The notes below the pieces were generated by a model. It worked only from the letters and a program-made list of their open reading frames with translations. It did no database searches and had not been told where the DNA came from. From JAQVEM01 sp964610315 (GTDB taxonomy: Bacteria; Actinomycetota; Humimicrobiia; Humimicrobiales; Humimicrobiaceae): a stretch of 64,000 nucleotides of DNA. The position numbers were made by a program, and so were the translations under genes. Of this stretch, positions 1-7,413 are shown one piece after another (within the stretch, counting starts at the first letter, position 1; every line of letters begins with the position of its first letter). The stretch covers positions 1-64,000 of the forward strand of contig CAZSVM010000001.1 of assembly GCA_964610315.1 (NCBI GenBank), in the 5' to 3' direction.

Positions 1-115
1 AGTTGGCGCTAATTTAGTTAAGTGTGTGTTCAACTTTTGGGGTTCATATCAAATTGAAGTTAAAAATTTAAAGATAGTTACTACAATTAAATTATATATT
101 TTCCAAAAGCAAATA

Positions 116-502
116 TTATTTATTTATATATTTAAACAGTAAACTGTTATAGTCTTTTTTATAAAATAACTTTATATTTATATCGGGATACAATTCTTTC
201 AGTTTCTTTATCTTATAATTTTTTTTGGTAACCAGTTTTTGGTTAAGAGTAGTCAGTTCTATGTAAAGGCCCAGGTCAGGCAGATAGAAATCAGGAGTAA
301 AACATACATCGGGATTACCTTCCTTATCAAATTCCAATACAAAGGTGCGGGGTTCATATTCCCATTCTATTCTATAAAAATCCAGTATTTTGGTAAATTC
401 CTTTTCACTTTTATGTGCAAATTTTATATTTCTAGTATTTTTTGTTTTCTTTTTAACCTTTACGTCTAGATTTTCTCTCACTTTTAATATATTTTTACTC
501 AT
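116..502 (-). CDS. Small PD-(D/E)XK nuclease-like protein
   Basis: A 128-residue protein with a lysine-rich N-terminus followed by a pattern like small PD-(D/E)XK-fold nucleases: Glu33 in an early helix, EYEP at about 48-51, TPDFYLP at 69-75 (candidate catalytic Asp71) and YIELTT at 80-85 (Glu82). The usual Lys two residues after the Glu is Thr84, so the active site is atypical; Lys89 might substitute. It follows the MerR gene by 23 bases and probably shares its transcript. The ATG has GGAGGT about 13 bases upstream, which is rather far. The fold is inferred from motif pattern only and the substrate is unknown. It could be a catalytically dead DNA-binding relative. Confidence 0.6.
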   Translation of the reverse strand: MSKNILKVRENLDVKVKKKTKNTRNIKFAHKSEKEFTKILDFYRIEWEYEPRTFVLEFDKEGNPDVCFTPDFYLPDLGLYIELTTLNQKLVTKKNYKIKKLKELYPDINIKLFYKKDYNSLLFKYINK

Positions 503-525
503 AAATTTTTAAAATACCTCCAATT

Positions 526-1023
526 TCATTTAAACATTGGAAACTCATTTTCTTTTTTCTTTATTACTCCCCTATTGCTTTTAATCAAATATTTTTCTAT
601 ATCTCCACTTAGATCCGAGTATACCCTGCCCAGGGCAATTCCAAAAACTCCCTGGCCGCTTTTTAATGTATCTATTATTTCACTGTCGGAATTACATGCA
701 TACACAGTATTCCCGTCGGATATCAATGTTAATTTCAAAAGGCTGTCATTATTGCTGCTGTTATTGTCATATTCATCCAGGTACCTCTTTGTTCTTCTCA
801 ATTTCTGCAGGCTTATACCGGCTTCCATCAATTTTTTTATAACCTTAAGTTTCATTAAGTCATTAAAACTGTACATTCTTCTGCTTCCATACCCCCCTGC
901 CCCATTCACAGATGGCTTTATAAAGTTAGTTCTGTCATAATAATCCAGCTGCTTATAGGTAAATCCGATTATGTTACACACTTCTGTGGAACTATAAATT
1001 TTCTTTATTACCCTATCTTCCAT
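526..1023 (-). CDS. MerR-family regulator (Rv1830-like)
   Basis: A 165-residue regulator with an N-terminal MerR winged helix: an STEVCNIIGFTYKQLDYYDR-type recognition helix region (about 12-31), then a wing with YGSRRMYS and the second helix-turn-helix segment. The C-terminal half (about 100-165) has no metal-binding cysteine cluster, so it is not a classical metal sensor. In mycobacteria a MerR protein of this type (Rv1830) sits beside the DUF151 gene, as here. Its promoter carries two overlapping palindromes, so autoregulation is likely. The start is the ATG at 1023. The ligand is unknown. Confidence 0.8.
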   Translation of the reverse strand: MEDRVIKKIYSSTEVCNIIGFTYKQLDYYDRTNFIKPSVNGAGGYGSRRMYSFNDLMKLKVIKKLMEAGISLQKLRRTKRYLDEYDNNSSNNDSLLKLTLISDGNTVYACNSDSEIIDTLKSGQGVFGIALGRVYSDLSGDIEKYLIKSNRGVIKKKENEFPMFK

Positions 1024-1080
1024 TTTTTACTTCTTATTTTCGGGACAAGCTATACTTTAATTTACCTGGTTATAATTTTA

Positions 1081-1137
1081 ATTACATCCTTGTAATTACA
1101 TCAATGTAATTTTAGAATTTAAATAAATTAAAGTCAA
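1081..1137 (-). promoter_or_regulatory. Sigma-70-type promoter with double palindromic operator upstream of merR
   Basis: Reading the minus strand, TTGACT (1137-1132) is followed by exactly 17 bases and TAAAAT (1114-1109), a good vegetative promoter. Two 16-base palindromes ATTACA-N4-TGTAAT lie at 1095-1110 and 1081-1096. They share two bases and are spaced 14 bases apart. They cover the expected transcription start (about 1102) and the first transcribed bases, a position typical of repression. The merR start codon is 58 bases downstream. Which protein binds is inferred (most simply the MerR itself); the bases are seen directly. Confidence 0.7.
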
Positions 1138-1284
1138 CACAAAATAAATAAGGGGCATATTTCTATAGGATTAACCGTACTTAACTGCTTGAAATAATTA
1201 TTGGAGATAAATGATTTTTTGGCTGATTTAAAGGATATTAACTATAATAAATTTAAAAAAATCAATGATAATATTTAAGGTTTT

Positions 1285-1788
1285 TTATCTGTCATGTTTA
1301 AAATCTTCAGGCTTTACATGATCAAGAAATTTTTTAAATTTTTGTACCTCTTCTTCTATTGATTGTATCTCGAGTCCTCCCGATTCCAGGACATGTTCCG
1401 CTACAAAGATATCACATTTGATTCTGACTGCGGTAGCAATGGCATCGGATGGTCTTGAATCTACCCTTATAATTTTACTATCTGAGTTTTTTATGTTTAT
1501 GATGGCATAAAATGTATTGTTTTTTATATCCGTTATTTCAATATTATTAATGCTTATTTTTAAATTATTAATAATGTTAATAATTAGATCATGAGTCATC
1601 GGCCTTGGAGTTTTTATATTGGACATTTCCAGAGCTATGGCGGAAGCTTCATAAGGGCCGATCCATATAGGTAAATATCTATTTCCTTTTTCCTCCTTTA
1701 AAAGAAGAATTGGCTTTTGTGAAGGAAGCTCTATCCTTACTCCCTCCAGTTTCATTTTTATCAGGTTGTAATTCTTTTTAGCGGTCAT
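1285..1788 (-). CDS. DUF151 / bifunctional nuclease-family protein
   Basis: A 167-residue protein of the DUF151 (BFN) family. It shows the family signatures LPIWIGPYEASAIALEM near 45-61, RPMTHDLI near 69-76 and VDSRPSDAIATAVR near 107-120. Length matches the mycobacterial homologue Rv1829, which lies in the same GarA-MerR-DUF151-MerR neighbourhood. Plant and some bacterial members have been reported to have nuclease activity; the role in Actinomycetota is not settled. It sits between hpt (152 bases upstream) and the MerR gene (261 bases downstream). No clear promoter was identified in the AT-rich gap before it. Confidence 0.85.
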   Translation of the reverse strand: MTAKKNYNLIKMKLEGVRIELPSQKPILLLKEEKGNRYLPIWIGPYEASAIALEMSNIKTPRPMTHDLIINIINNLKISINNIEITDIKNNTFYAIINIKNSDSKIIRVDSRPSDAIATAVRIKCDIFVAEHVLESGGLEIQSIEEEVQKFKKFLDHVKPEDFKHDR

Positions 1789-1940
1789 TTTTGAATTTTA
1801 CGGAAATAATTTTATAATGTTATTTTTGCTTAATTATATAATACTTATCATCATAAATCGACAGGGTATATTCCTTTATATACATTAATAAATTCAGGGT
1901 GTTTTATTTTTAGATTTTTAGAAATTTCTTTAAATACAGA

Positions 1941-2543
1941 TTATATACTGGAACTGTTTTTTAAAGATTCGATATCTTTTTTTACAGTATCCAGATTTAA
2001 TTCATATATCGATTTCAGATTTCTAAATTTCTGTTTGTAATCAAGGCCATAGCCAACTATGTATTTCTCTCCTATTTTGAAGCCTATATATTTAATGGCA
2101 ATATCTGTTATTCTTCTAATATCCCTGTCCAGCAAAGTGCATATTTCCAGACTTTTTGGAAATCTTGATTTTAAATTTCGCAGCAGGTAACTTATAGTTA
2201 ATCCGGTATCGATAATATCTTCTACTATTAATACATCCCTACCCTCTATGGATTCATCAAGATCTTTGGTTATTCTCACCACACCTGTAGAAGTATCATT
2301 AATACCATATGCAGAAATACTCATAAAATCGACACTTAAAGGAAGATCAATCTCCTTTATCAAATCAGCCAAAAATATAACTCCGCCTTTTAAGATACTT
2401 ACCAGAAGCAGGTTTTTATATTTATAATCTTCCGTGATTTCTCTTCCCAGTTCGGAAATTCTTTTTTTTATATCTACACCGGTAAATAATTCTTTTCCTA
2501 GAATATTGTTCTTTACCAGTTCTTTTTCCGTTTGTTCACTCAA
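1941..2543 (-). CDS. hpt: Hypoxanthine phosphoribosyltransferase
   Basis: A 200-residue purine salvage enzyme that joins hypoxanthine or guanine to PRPP to form IMP or GMP in the cytoplasm. The PRPP-binding motif VLIVEDIIDTGLT (about 104-116) is intact, with LLLVSILKGGVIFLADL (about 45-61) forming the usual flexible-loop and dimer region. The start codon appears to be TTG at 2543. No good Shine-Dalgarno sequence precedes it, so the exact start is uncertain. It follows the DUF3048 lipoprotein gene by 30 bases and is probably cotranscribed with it. Confidence 0.92.
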   Translation of the reverse strand: MSEQTEKELVKNNILGKELFTGVDIKKRISELGREITEDYKYKNLLLVSILKGGVIFLADLIKEIDLPLSVDFMSISAYGINDTSTGVVRITKDLDESIEGRDVLIVEDIIDTGLTISYLLRNLKSRFPKSLEICTLLDRDIRRITDIAIKYIGFKIGEKYIVGYGLDYKQKFRNLKSIYELNLDTVKKDIESLKNSSSI

Positions 2544-2573
2544 AATATAATTAGGAATAATTAAATATATTTT

Positions 2574-3725
2574 TTAATAACTAACTCTGCCCGTATCCTG
2601 TATTATTGCCACCCAGGTTGAACCCCGATTAAACAATACTAAATTACCATCATTATCTTTGTATTTGAATGGATCAAAAGCAGATGTTCTCTCCCAGGTT
2701 CCTTCTATTACTTTTCCATCCATAAAGAAAAATGCCTTGTTTATATCGCTGGTTCCGGTTGTTCTTACTACCATATGACCGTACTGGTCTATCGGCCCTT
2801 CGATATCGGTTATCATAACAATAACATTATTAACCGCGATTTGCCTGCCAGTTTCATAATCGACATGAGGAGACCCTCCGGTAAACTTTAAATAATTATT
2901 ATTTTCTCTATCATATTCGAAATCTACTCTGTAATTATCGTAAGAAAAATCAATACTTATATCTGAAATATCTCCTCTTTCGGAATCAACCGCATCTATT
3001 TTAAATCTTAAAGGGGACTGCCCTCCTTTAAGAGAGTACCCATATTCTGATGCATCTTCTTTTAATTTAATAGTAGACATGAAAGCAGTATGTTCGGTAA
3101 TATTACTTCTGCTATAATCTCTCCAGCCTGAGTTGGTATAATTGACATAAGCATCACTGTTTCCATCCAGAACATCCATGTCCAGACTTTTTATAACATC
3201 ATACCCCTCAGGATATGTTCCCCAGAAAGCGTAAATAGGATCGAACCCCCTGGCAATTTCTGCATAATAAGGCCTTGCACTTCTAACCGGACCTACAATT
3301 TCTGTATCATAAGAAGAATATACTGCTACATATCTGGTTACTCCTCCTTCGTCAACTACTTCAAATATCATATCAGCATAAATAAGTCCCGATTGAGGCC
3401 TTGAGTCAGGGCTGTTTTCAACCATTATAGCTAAAGGTCTCGCGTCCTGTACCGTTTCGGAAATTTCAAGTCCGCTTAATATGTTAATGTTACCGGTTAT
3501 TTCCATTCCAGTAATATTATCTTCTTCATTCTCTTCCGGCGGCGTTTCCTCTTCCGGCGTTGTTTCTTCACTCTCAGGTTCTGAAACAGCCGGCTGCTCT
3601 TCGGTTTGGGTTGCCTGGCTACTCCTGCAGCCGGTAAAACTTATGAAGGTAATGAAGGTTATGGTTAATAAAGTAATTATTAATATCAGTGATAATTTAT
3701 TGGTCCTATTTTTTTTGAGATTCAA
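2574..3725 (-). CDS. DUF3048 (YerB-like) lipoprotein
   Basis: A 383-residue secreted lipoprotein. A lysine-rich N-terminus and hydrophobic helix end in a lipobox-like SFTGC near residues 29-33, followed by a Glu/Pro/Thr-rich linker (about 38-75). The rest matches DUF3048: PLAIMVENSPDSRPQSGL near 97-114, VGPVRSARPYYAEIARGFD near 143-161, and a C-terminal FKYKDNDGNLVLFNRGSTW region. The family (Bacillus YerB) has no established biochemical role. Translation begins at TTG 3725 with GGAGGT about 8 bases upstream, 22 bases after the D,D-carboxypeptidase gene, which suggests a cell-envelope role. Confidence 0.85.
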   Translation of the reverse strand: MNLKKNRTNKLSLILIITLLTITFITFISFTGCRSSQATQTEEQPAVSEPESEETTPEEETPPEENEEDNITGMEITGNINILSGLEISETVQDARPLAIMVENSPDSRPQSGLIYADMIFEVVDEGGVTRYVAVYSSYDTEIVGPVRSARPYYAEIARGFDPIYAFWGTYPEGYDVIKSLDMDVLDGNSDAYVNYTNSGWRDYSRSNITEHTAFMSTIKLKEDASEYGYSLKGGQSPLRFKIDAVDSERGDISDISIDFSYDNYRVDFEYDRENNNYLKFTGGSPHVDYETGRQIAVNNVIVMITDIEGPIDQYGHMVVRTTGTSDINKAFFFMDGKVIEGTWERTSAFDPFKYKDNDGNLVLFNRGSTWVAIIQDTGRVSY

Positions 3726-3747
3726 TTTAATGTACCTCCACTTCCTT

Positions 3748-5040
3748 TCATTGGTTTCTTTTTAATGGTAAATTTCTAACTATTATAATTATAAATATCA
3801 AAAAATAAAATACCATTAAGGATATTAATACAAATACAGCCTGCCTGTGCCCGGCATCGGATAATTCCTGGTAAATATAATTACCTCCTATATTCTCCAG
3901 GGAGATTAAATTAATTTCTTCTAATTTTTTATCATTTATAAATACATCCATCGAACCTAAAACTTCATTTTCTTCCACCGGTAAAGTTACACTGCCGTTT
4001 ATATTATTCTCTAAATTTATGGTGTCACTTTTTATGTTTATGAGTTTAACATAATCGGTTTCAGGATACAGATCTATATCCATTACGGTTTGACTTCCGG
4101 CACTTACAGTAACTGCTGGTTTTCCCGAATCTACTATTTTGGTATATTTTAAATTATCATAAGCCCAGGTTAATAGTTTGGATACATCATTATTTCTATC
4201 TTCCACAGACTGGTCATTTAAAACTATGGTTATAAGCTTTAAATTATCCTTTTCAGAATAAAGTGCCATGCAAAAACCGGCGTTAACAGTGTAACCCGTT
4301 TTTATGCCTTTTATATAATCATACTGGAGAAAGTTATTTTTATTGGTAACCTCAATCTCCTCATTATTTATTTTAATGGTATCTTTTTCGGTATTAACTA
4401 TTTCACGAAATAAATCATTTTTCATACAATAGCTGGCAATTTTAGCTATATCTGCGGCCGTGGTTTTATGATAAGGAAATTCATCATCCAATCCGTTTGT
4501 ATTCTGAAAGAACGAATCGTTTGCACCCAGCTCCTCTGCTTTTATATTCATTAACTCAACAAAATTTTCCGTATTACCTGAAACATATTCTGCCAATGCA
4601 ATGGTTGCATTATTATGCGAACTTATAAGAGCGGCTTTAAGCAAATCGATTAGACTTATCTTGTCCCCTGTTTCAAATTTAAATGCAGAGTGATTTTTTC
4701 CGGAAGCGTTTCTTGATATTTCAACCACTTCCTCCAGATTATTAATATTTTCGATAGCGATAATTGATGACAACATCTTGGTCAAACTGGCCGGATACAT
4801 TTGCCTGGAAGAATTTTTTTCCCATAGAATATCTCCCGTTTCATAATTAACCACTACCGCCGATTCAGCAGTTATATCGATATCGGTATCATATGCGGCA
4901 TTATTGGAACTGCAGTAAATCTCATCCGGATTTAAAAGAGTGAAAAAAGAGGACAGTAAGAATGAAATTAAAAATAATAGGATTATACCATATATTTTTA
5001 TATTTCTTTGATCTGAAACCGAAGAGCTTCTACTCATCAT
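3748..5040 (-). CDS. D-alanyl-D-alanine carboxypeptidase (penicillin-binding protein 5/6 type)
   Basis: A 430-residue serine-type D,D-carboxypeptidase that trims the terminal D-Ala of peptidoglycan stem peptides. It has an N-terminal signal/membrane helix (about 18-37), the SXXK motif SLTK in YPASLTKML near 81-89, the SXN motif SHN in SSHNNATIA, and KTG in IKGIKTGYT. Unusually for secreted forms it also has a second hydrophobic helix near the C-terminus (about 397-422), so it may be anchored at both ends. The start ATG overlaps the stop of the upstream merR gene (ATGA), indicating translational coupling. Confidence 0.9.
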   Translation of the reverse strand: MMSRSSSVSDQRNIKIYGIILLFLISFLLSSFFTLLNPDEIYCSSNNAAYDTDIDITAESAVVVNYETGDILWEKNSSRQMYPASLTKMLSSIIAIENINNLEEVVEISRNASGKNHSAFKFETGDKISLIDLLKAALISSHNNATIALAEYVSGNTENFVELMNIKAEELGANDSFFQNTNGLDDEFPYHKTTAADIAKIASYCMKNDLFREIVNTEKDTIKINNEEIEVTNKNNFLQYDYIKGIKTGYTVNAGFCMALYSEKDNLKLITIVLNDQSVEDRNNDVSKLLTWAYDNLKYTKIVDSGKPAVTVSAGSQTVMDIDLYPETDYVKLINIKSDTINLENNINGSVTLPVEENEVLGSMDVFINDKKLEEINLISLENIGGNYIYQELSDAGHRQAVFVLISLMVFYFLIFIIIIVRNLPLKRNQ

Positions 5041-5777
5041 TTATGTTTTTCCAGAAACTTCCTATTTTCTTTTTTTACCAAAAGTTCTTGAAAATCGCAA
5101 AGCATTCTTTCCAGTTTGCCGGTAGATCTTACTGCCTTATGGTGAGCGTCTTTTTTATTGGACATAAGTAATGGAAGAATAATTTGCTGAATAAATGCAG
5201 AATGGCGGCTGGCAAAGTTTTCAAACAATTTCAAATGTTTTACATGTATTCCATATTTTGAAAGTTCACTTACCAGTTTTAAAATTTCAATATCATTAAT
5301 ATTTATGGCATATTTACCGTTTTCTTCTTCCCAATCGACAATTTCGTTTTCGATTAAATCATTGATAAAGGATGAAGGTAATTTGAATTTCTTACTGATT
5401 TCTCCAATGGAGTATAATTTTGGTTTATAATCTGCTTTAAATTCTTCTCCCAATTTAAGCTGAAGATTTTCCAGTGATTCGTCACTTACACTTATAAATT
5501 TTTTATAATCTCTGGATTTCAATTTCTCCTTAATGACTTCGAGGGGCATATAAAAATCCTTCTGCATTTTCAGAACATAATTTAATTTTTCTATATCCTC
5601 TTTAAAATAAATCCTGTATTTATTCAATGCCCTTTTAGGAGATATGAGACCCTCTGATTCCAGAAACCTGAGTTTACTGTTACTCAGGTCTGGGTATAAC
5701 TTCTTTAAATTTTTAACCACCTTACCTATGGTAAGATATTTTTTTTCTGAAGTTTTTTTTGAAGCTTTTTTACTCAT
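5037..5777 (-). CDS. MerR-family regulator (Rv1828-like, two helix-turn-helix modules)
   Basis: A 246-residue protein with a basic N-terminus (first 14 residues) and two MerR-like modules. The first is at about 14-75 (LTIGKVVKNLKKLYPDLSNS, then FLESEGLISPKRALNKYRIY). The second is at about 120-180 (SIGEISKKFKLPSSFINDLI, then a wing and a helix). This duplicated arrangement is that of mycobacterial Rv1828. It directly abuts the FHA gene upstream (stop and start adjacent) and overlaps the carboxypeptidase gene by 4 bases, so all three are likely cotranscribed. Target genes are unknown. Confidence 0.8.
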   Translation of the reverse strand: MSKKASKKTSEKKYLTIGKVVKNLKKLYPDLSNSKLRFLESEGLISPKRALNKYRIYFKEDIEKLNYVLKMQKDFYMPLEVIKEKLKSRDYKKFISVSDESLENLQLKLGEEFKADYKPKLYSIGEISKKFKLPSSFINDLIENEIVDWEEENGKYAININDIEILKLVSELSKYGIHVKHLKLFENFASRHSAFIQQIILPLLMSNKKDAHHKAVRSTGKLERMLCDFQELLVKKENRKFLEKHK

Positions 5778-6191
5778 TTAATCCTTTGCTCTGGAATGGA
5801 AAAATAGAAATATATACTTTCCGATCTGTATCCTGTCCATATTTTCCAACACTGCATTTTCCACTATTTTACCATTTATATAACTTCCGTTTAAACTCCC
5901 GGAATCTTTTATCTTGAAATCCTTGCCGGTTTTCATAAGCATGGCATGTTTTCTGGAAACAGTGATATCGTCAAGAAATATATCTGACTGAGGATTTCTT
6001 CCAATAGTTAATTTTGGTTTATTTATTAGAAATTTATCTCCCACATTAGGTCCCTTTATTATTACCAGTCCACTTACTCCTTCCGGCATATTTTTTATAT
6101 CTTCCAGTATTTCAGTGGATATATCTTCAATATATTCTATTGTCTTGTCTTTTATGGATTCGGTTTTATTACTTTTTGATTCTGATTTCAT
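5778..6191 (-). CDS. FHA-domain signalling protein (GarA-like)
   Basis: A 137-residue protein with a charged N-terminal tail (about 1-45) and one forkhead-associated domain (about 46-135). The phosphothreonine-binding core is intact: GR in TIGRNPQSD, then ITVSRKHAML and DSGSLNGSYINGK. In mycobacteria GarA precedes the Rv1828-type MerR gene and regulates glutamate and 2-oxoglutarate metabolism, switched by phosphorylation of an N-terminal ETT motif. No ETT motif is visible here, although the tail has several Ser and Thr residues. The homologous position is seen; the metabolic role is inferred. Confidence 0.82.
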   Translation of the reverse strand: MKSESKSNKTESIKDKTIEYIEDISTEILEDIKNMPEGVSGLVIIKGPNVGDKFLINKPKLTIGRNPQSDIFLDDITVSRKHAMLMKTGKDFKIKDSGSLNGSYINGKIVENAVLENMDRIQIGKYIFLFFHSRAKD

Positions 6192-6236
6192 AAATTTTTA
6201 CTTTCCAACTGTTTATATCAATTGCTTTAAATCATA

Positions 6237-6314
6237 TGGTCGGGACGAGAGGATTTGAACCTCCGACCCCCAGTACCCCATACTGGTGCGCTAGCCAAAC
6301 TGCGCCACGTCCCG
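6237..6314 (-). tRNA. tRNA-Pro (GGG)
   Basis: Reading the minus strand, the acceptor CGGGACG (6314-6308) pairs with CGTCCCG (6247-6241), followed by A and an encoded CCA end (6239-6237). The D-arm contains GGCGCAGTTTGGCTAGCGC. The anticodon stem CCAGT/ACTGG closes a seven-base loop ATGGGGT with anticodon GGG. The T-arm is GGAGGTTCAAATCCTCT-like. It lies between gpsA and the FHA gene in the same orientation and could be carried on a read-through transcript. Confidence 0.95.
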
Positions 6315-6373
6315 TCTTTTTATATTCTAAGATAATACAAATGATTAGTAAAGTTATCAGTTCAAATAATATA

Positions 6374-7393
6374 CTAAACTTCAGATTTAAACTTTCTATT
6401 CATTAACTTTTTAACTGATTCGACGGGATTAAGACCTCTATAAATAATCTTATAGACACATTCAGTAATGGGAACCTCTATATTCATCTTCTTAGAAAGA
6501 TTATATACCGCTTTAGTAGTTTTTACACCTTCCGCAACCATATACATACTTTTAAGAATTTTATTGATTTTTTCTCCCTTAGCTATCCTTTCACCAACAT
6601 ATCTATTTCTGCTGTTTTGACTGATACAGGTTGCTATTAAATCACCCATTCCTGCTGCTCCTGAAAAAGTTAGCGGATTTGCACCCAGATTAACTCCAAA
6701 TTTAGCAAGCTCGTGCAGACCCCTGGTTATAAGAGATGCTTTAGTATTTGCTTTATATCCCAGACCATCTGAAATACCGGAGGCAATGGCTATTATATTT
6801 TTAACTGCGCCGCCAATTTCTACACCAATCACATCTTCATTAGTATAAACTCTGAATTTACCACTGGATAACACCGGCTGGATATACCTGAGTAATTCTT
6901 TATTATGGGAGGCTACTACTGATACACTGGGTAAGCCAGAAGCTACTTCGGAAGCAATATTGGGGCCGGATAATACGCAAATTCTGGAAGTTAATTTTTC
7001 AGGCAGGCACTGTTCCATTACCTGTGACAATCTGAGATTAGTCCCTATTTCCAATCCTTTTGCCACATTGAGAACGCATTTTATATTTTTATTTTCTTTA
7101 AGATGATTAAAAAAATTTTTAACTATTTCTCTTAATACATGAGAAGGAACTGCAAAAATTACTATCTCGGTATTATAAAAGCCTTCTTCCTTTTTGATGA
7201 AGGGAGTAACATTTTTGGGGATATGTAAATCACCGGTATATTTGGCATTCTTCCTGAGATTTTTTATATTTTCATAAGTATCCTTTCCCCTTGTCCATAA
7301 ATTAATCCGGTAACCTTTGCGGGCAAGAATTACGGATAAAGTCGTCCCCCAGCTGCCTGCTCCTATAATAGTTATATTTATTTTTCTTTCCAT
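6374..7393 (-). CDS. gpsA: Glycerol-3-phosphate dehydrogenase [NAD(P)+]
   Basis: A 339-residue cytoplasmic enzyme that reduces dihydroxyacetone phosphate to sn-glycerol-3-phosphate, the backbone for phospholipids. It shows the dinucleotide-binding IGAGSWGTTL (about 10-19), FAVPSHVLRE, NVAKGLE, LSGPNIASEV, the catalytic-lysine segment EIGGAVKNIIAIA and GAAGMGDLIATC. Its length is normal for the family. It follows der by 20 bases and precedes tRNA-Pro. Together with plsC in the same run it supplies phosphatidic acid synthesis. Confidence 0.96.
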   Translation of the reverse strand: MERKINITIIGAGSWGTTLSVILARKGYRINLWTRGKDTYENIKNLRKNAKYTGDLHIPKNVTPFIKKEEGFYNTEIVIFAVPSHVLREIVKNFFNHLKENKNIKCVLNVAKGLEIGTNLRLSQVMEQCLPEKLTSRICVLSGPNIASEVASGLPSVSVVASHNKELLRYIQPVLSSGKFRVYTNEDVIGVEIGGAVKNIIAIASGISDGLGYKANTKASLITRGLHELAKFGVNLGANPLTFSGAAGMGDLIATCISQNSRNRYVGERIAKGEKINKILKSMYMVAEGVKTTKAVYNLSKKMNIEVPITECVYKIIYRGLNPVESVKKLMNRKFKSEV

Positions 7394-7413
7394 AATATTT
7401 TTATATTTTTAAT

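Noticed and set aside
1..60. Somewhat G+C-richer stretch with two GTTCA repeats that resembles the end of an insertion sequence
   Set aside because: No transposase, inverted-repeat partner or target duplication is visible within the window, so it cannot be supported.
1197..1277. Possible 25-codon plus-strand peptide frame starting at TTG
   Set aside because: Too short, no strong start or neighbouring partner, and composition like random AT-rich DNA.
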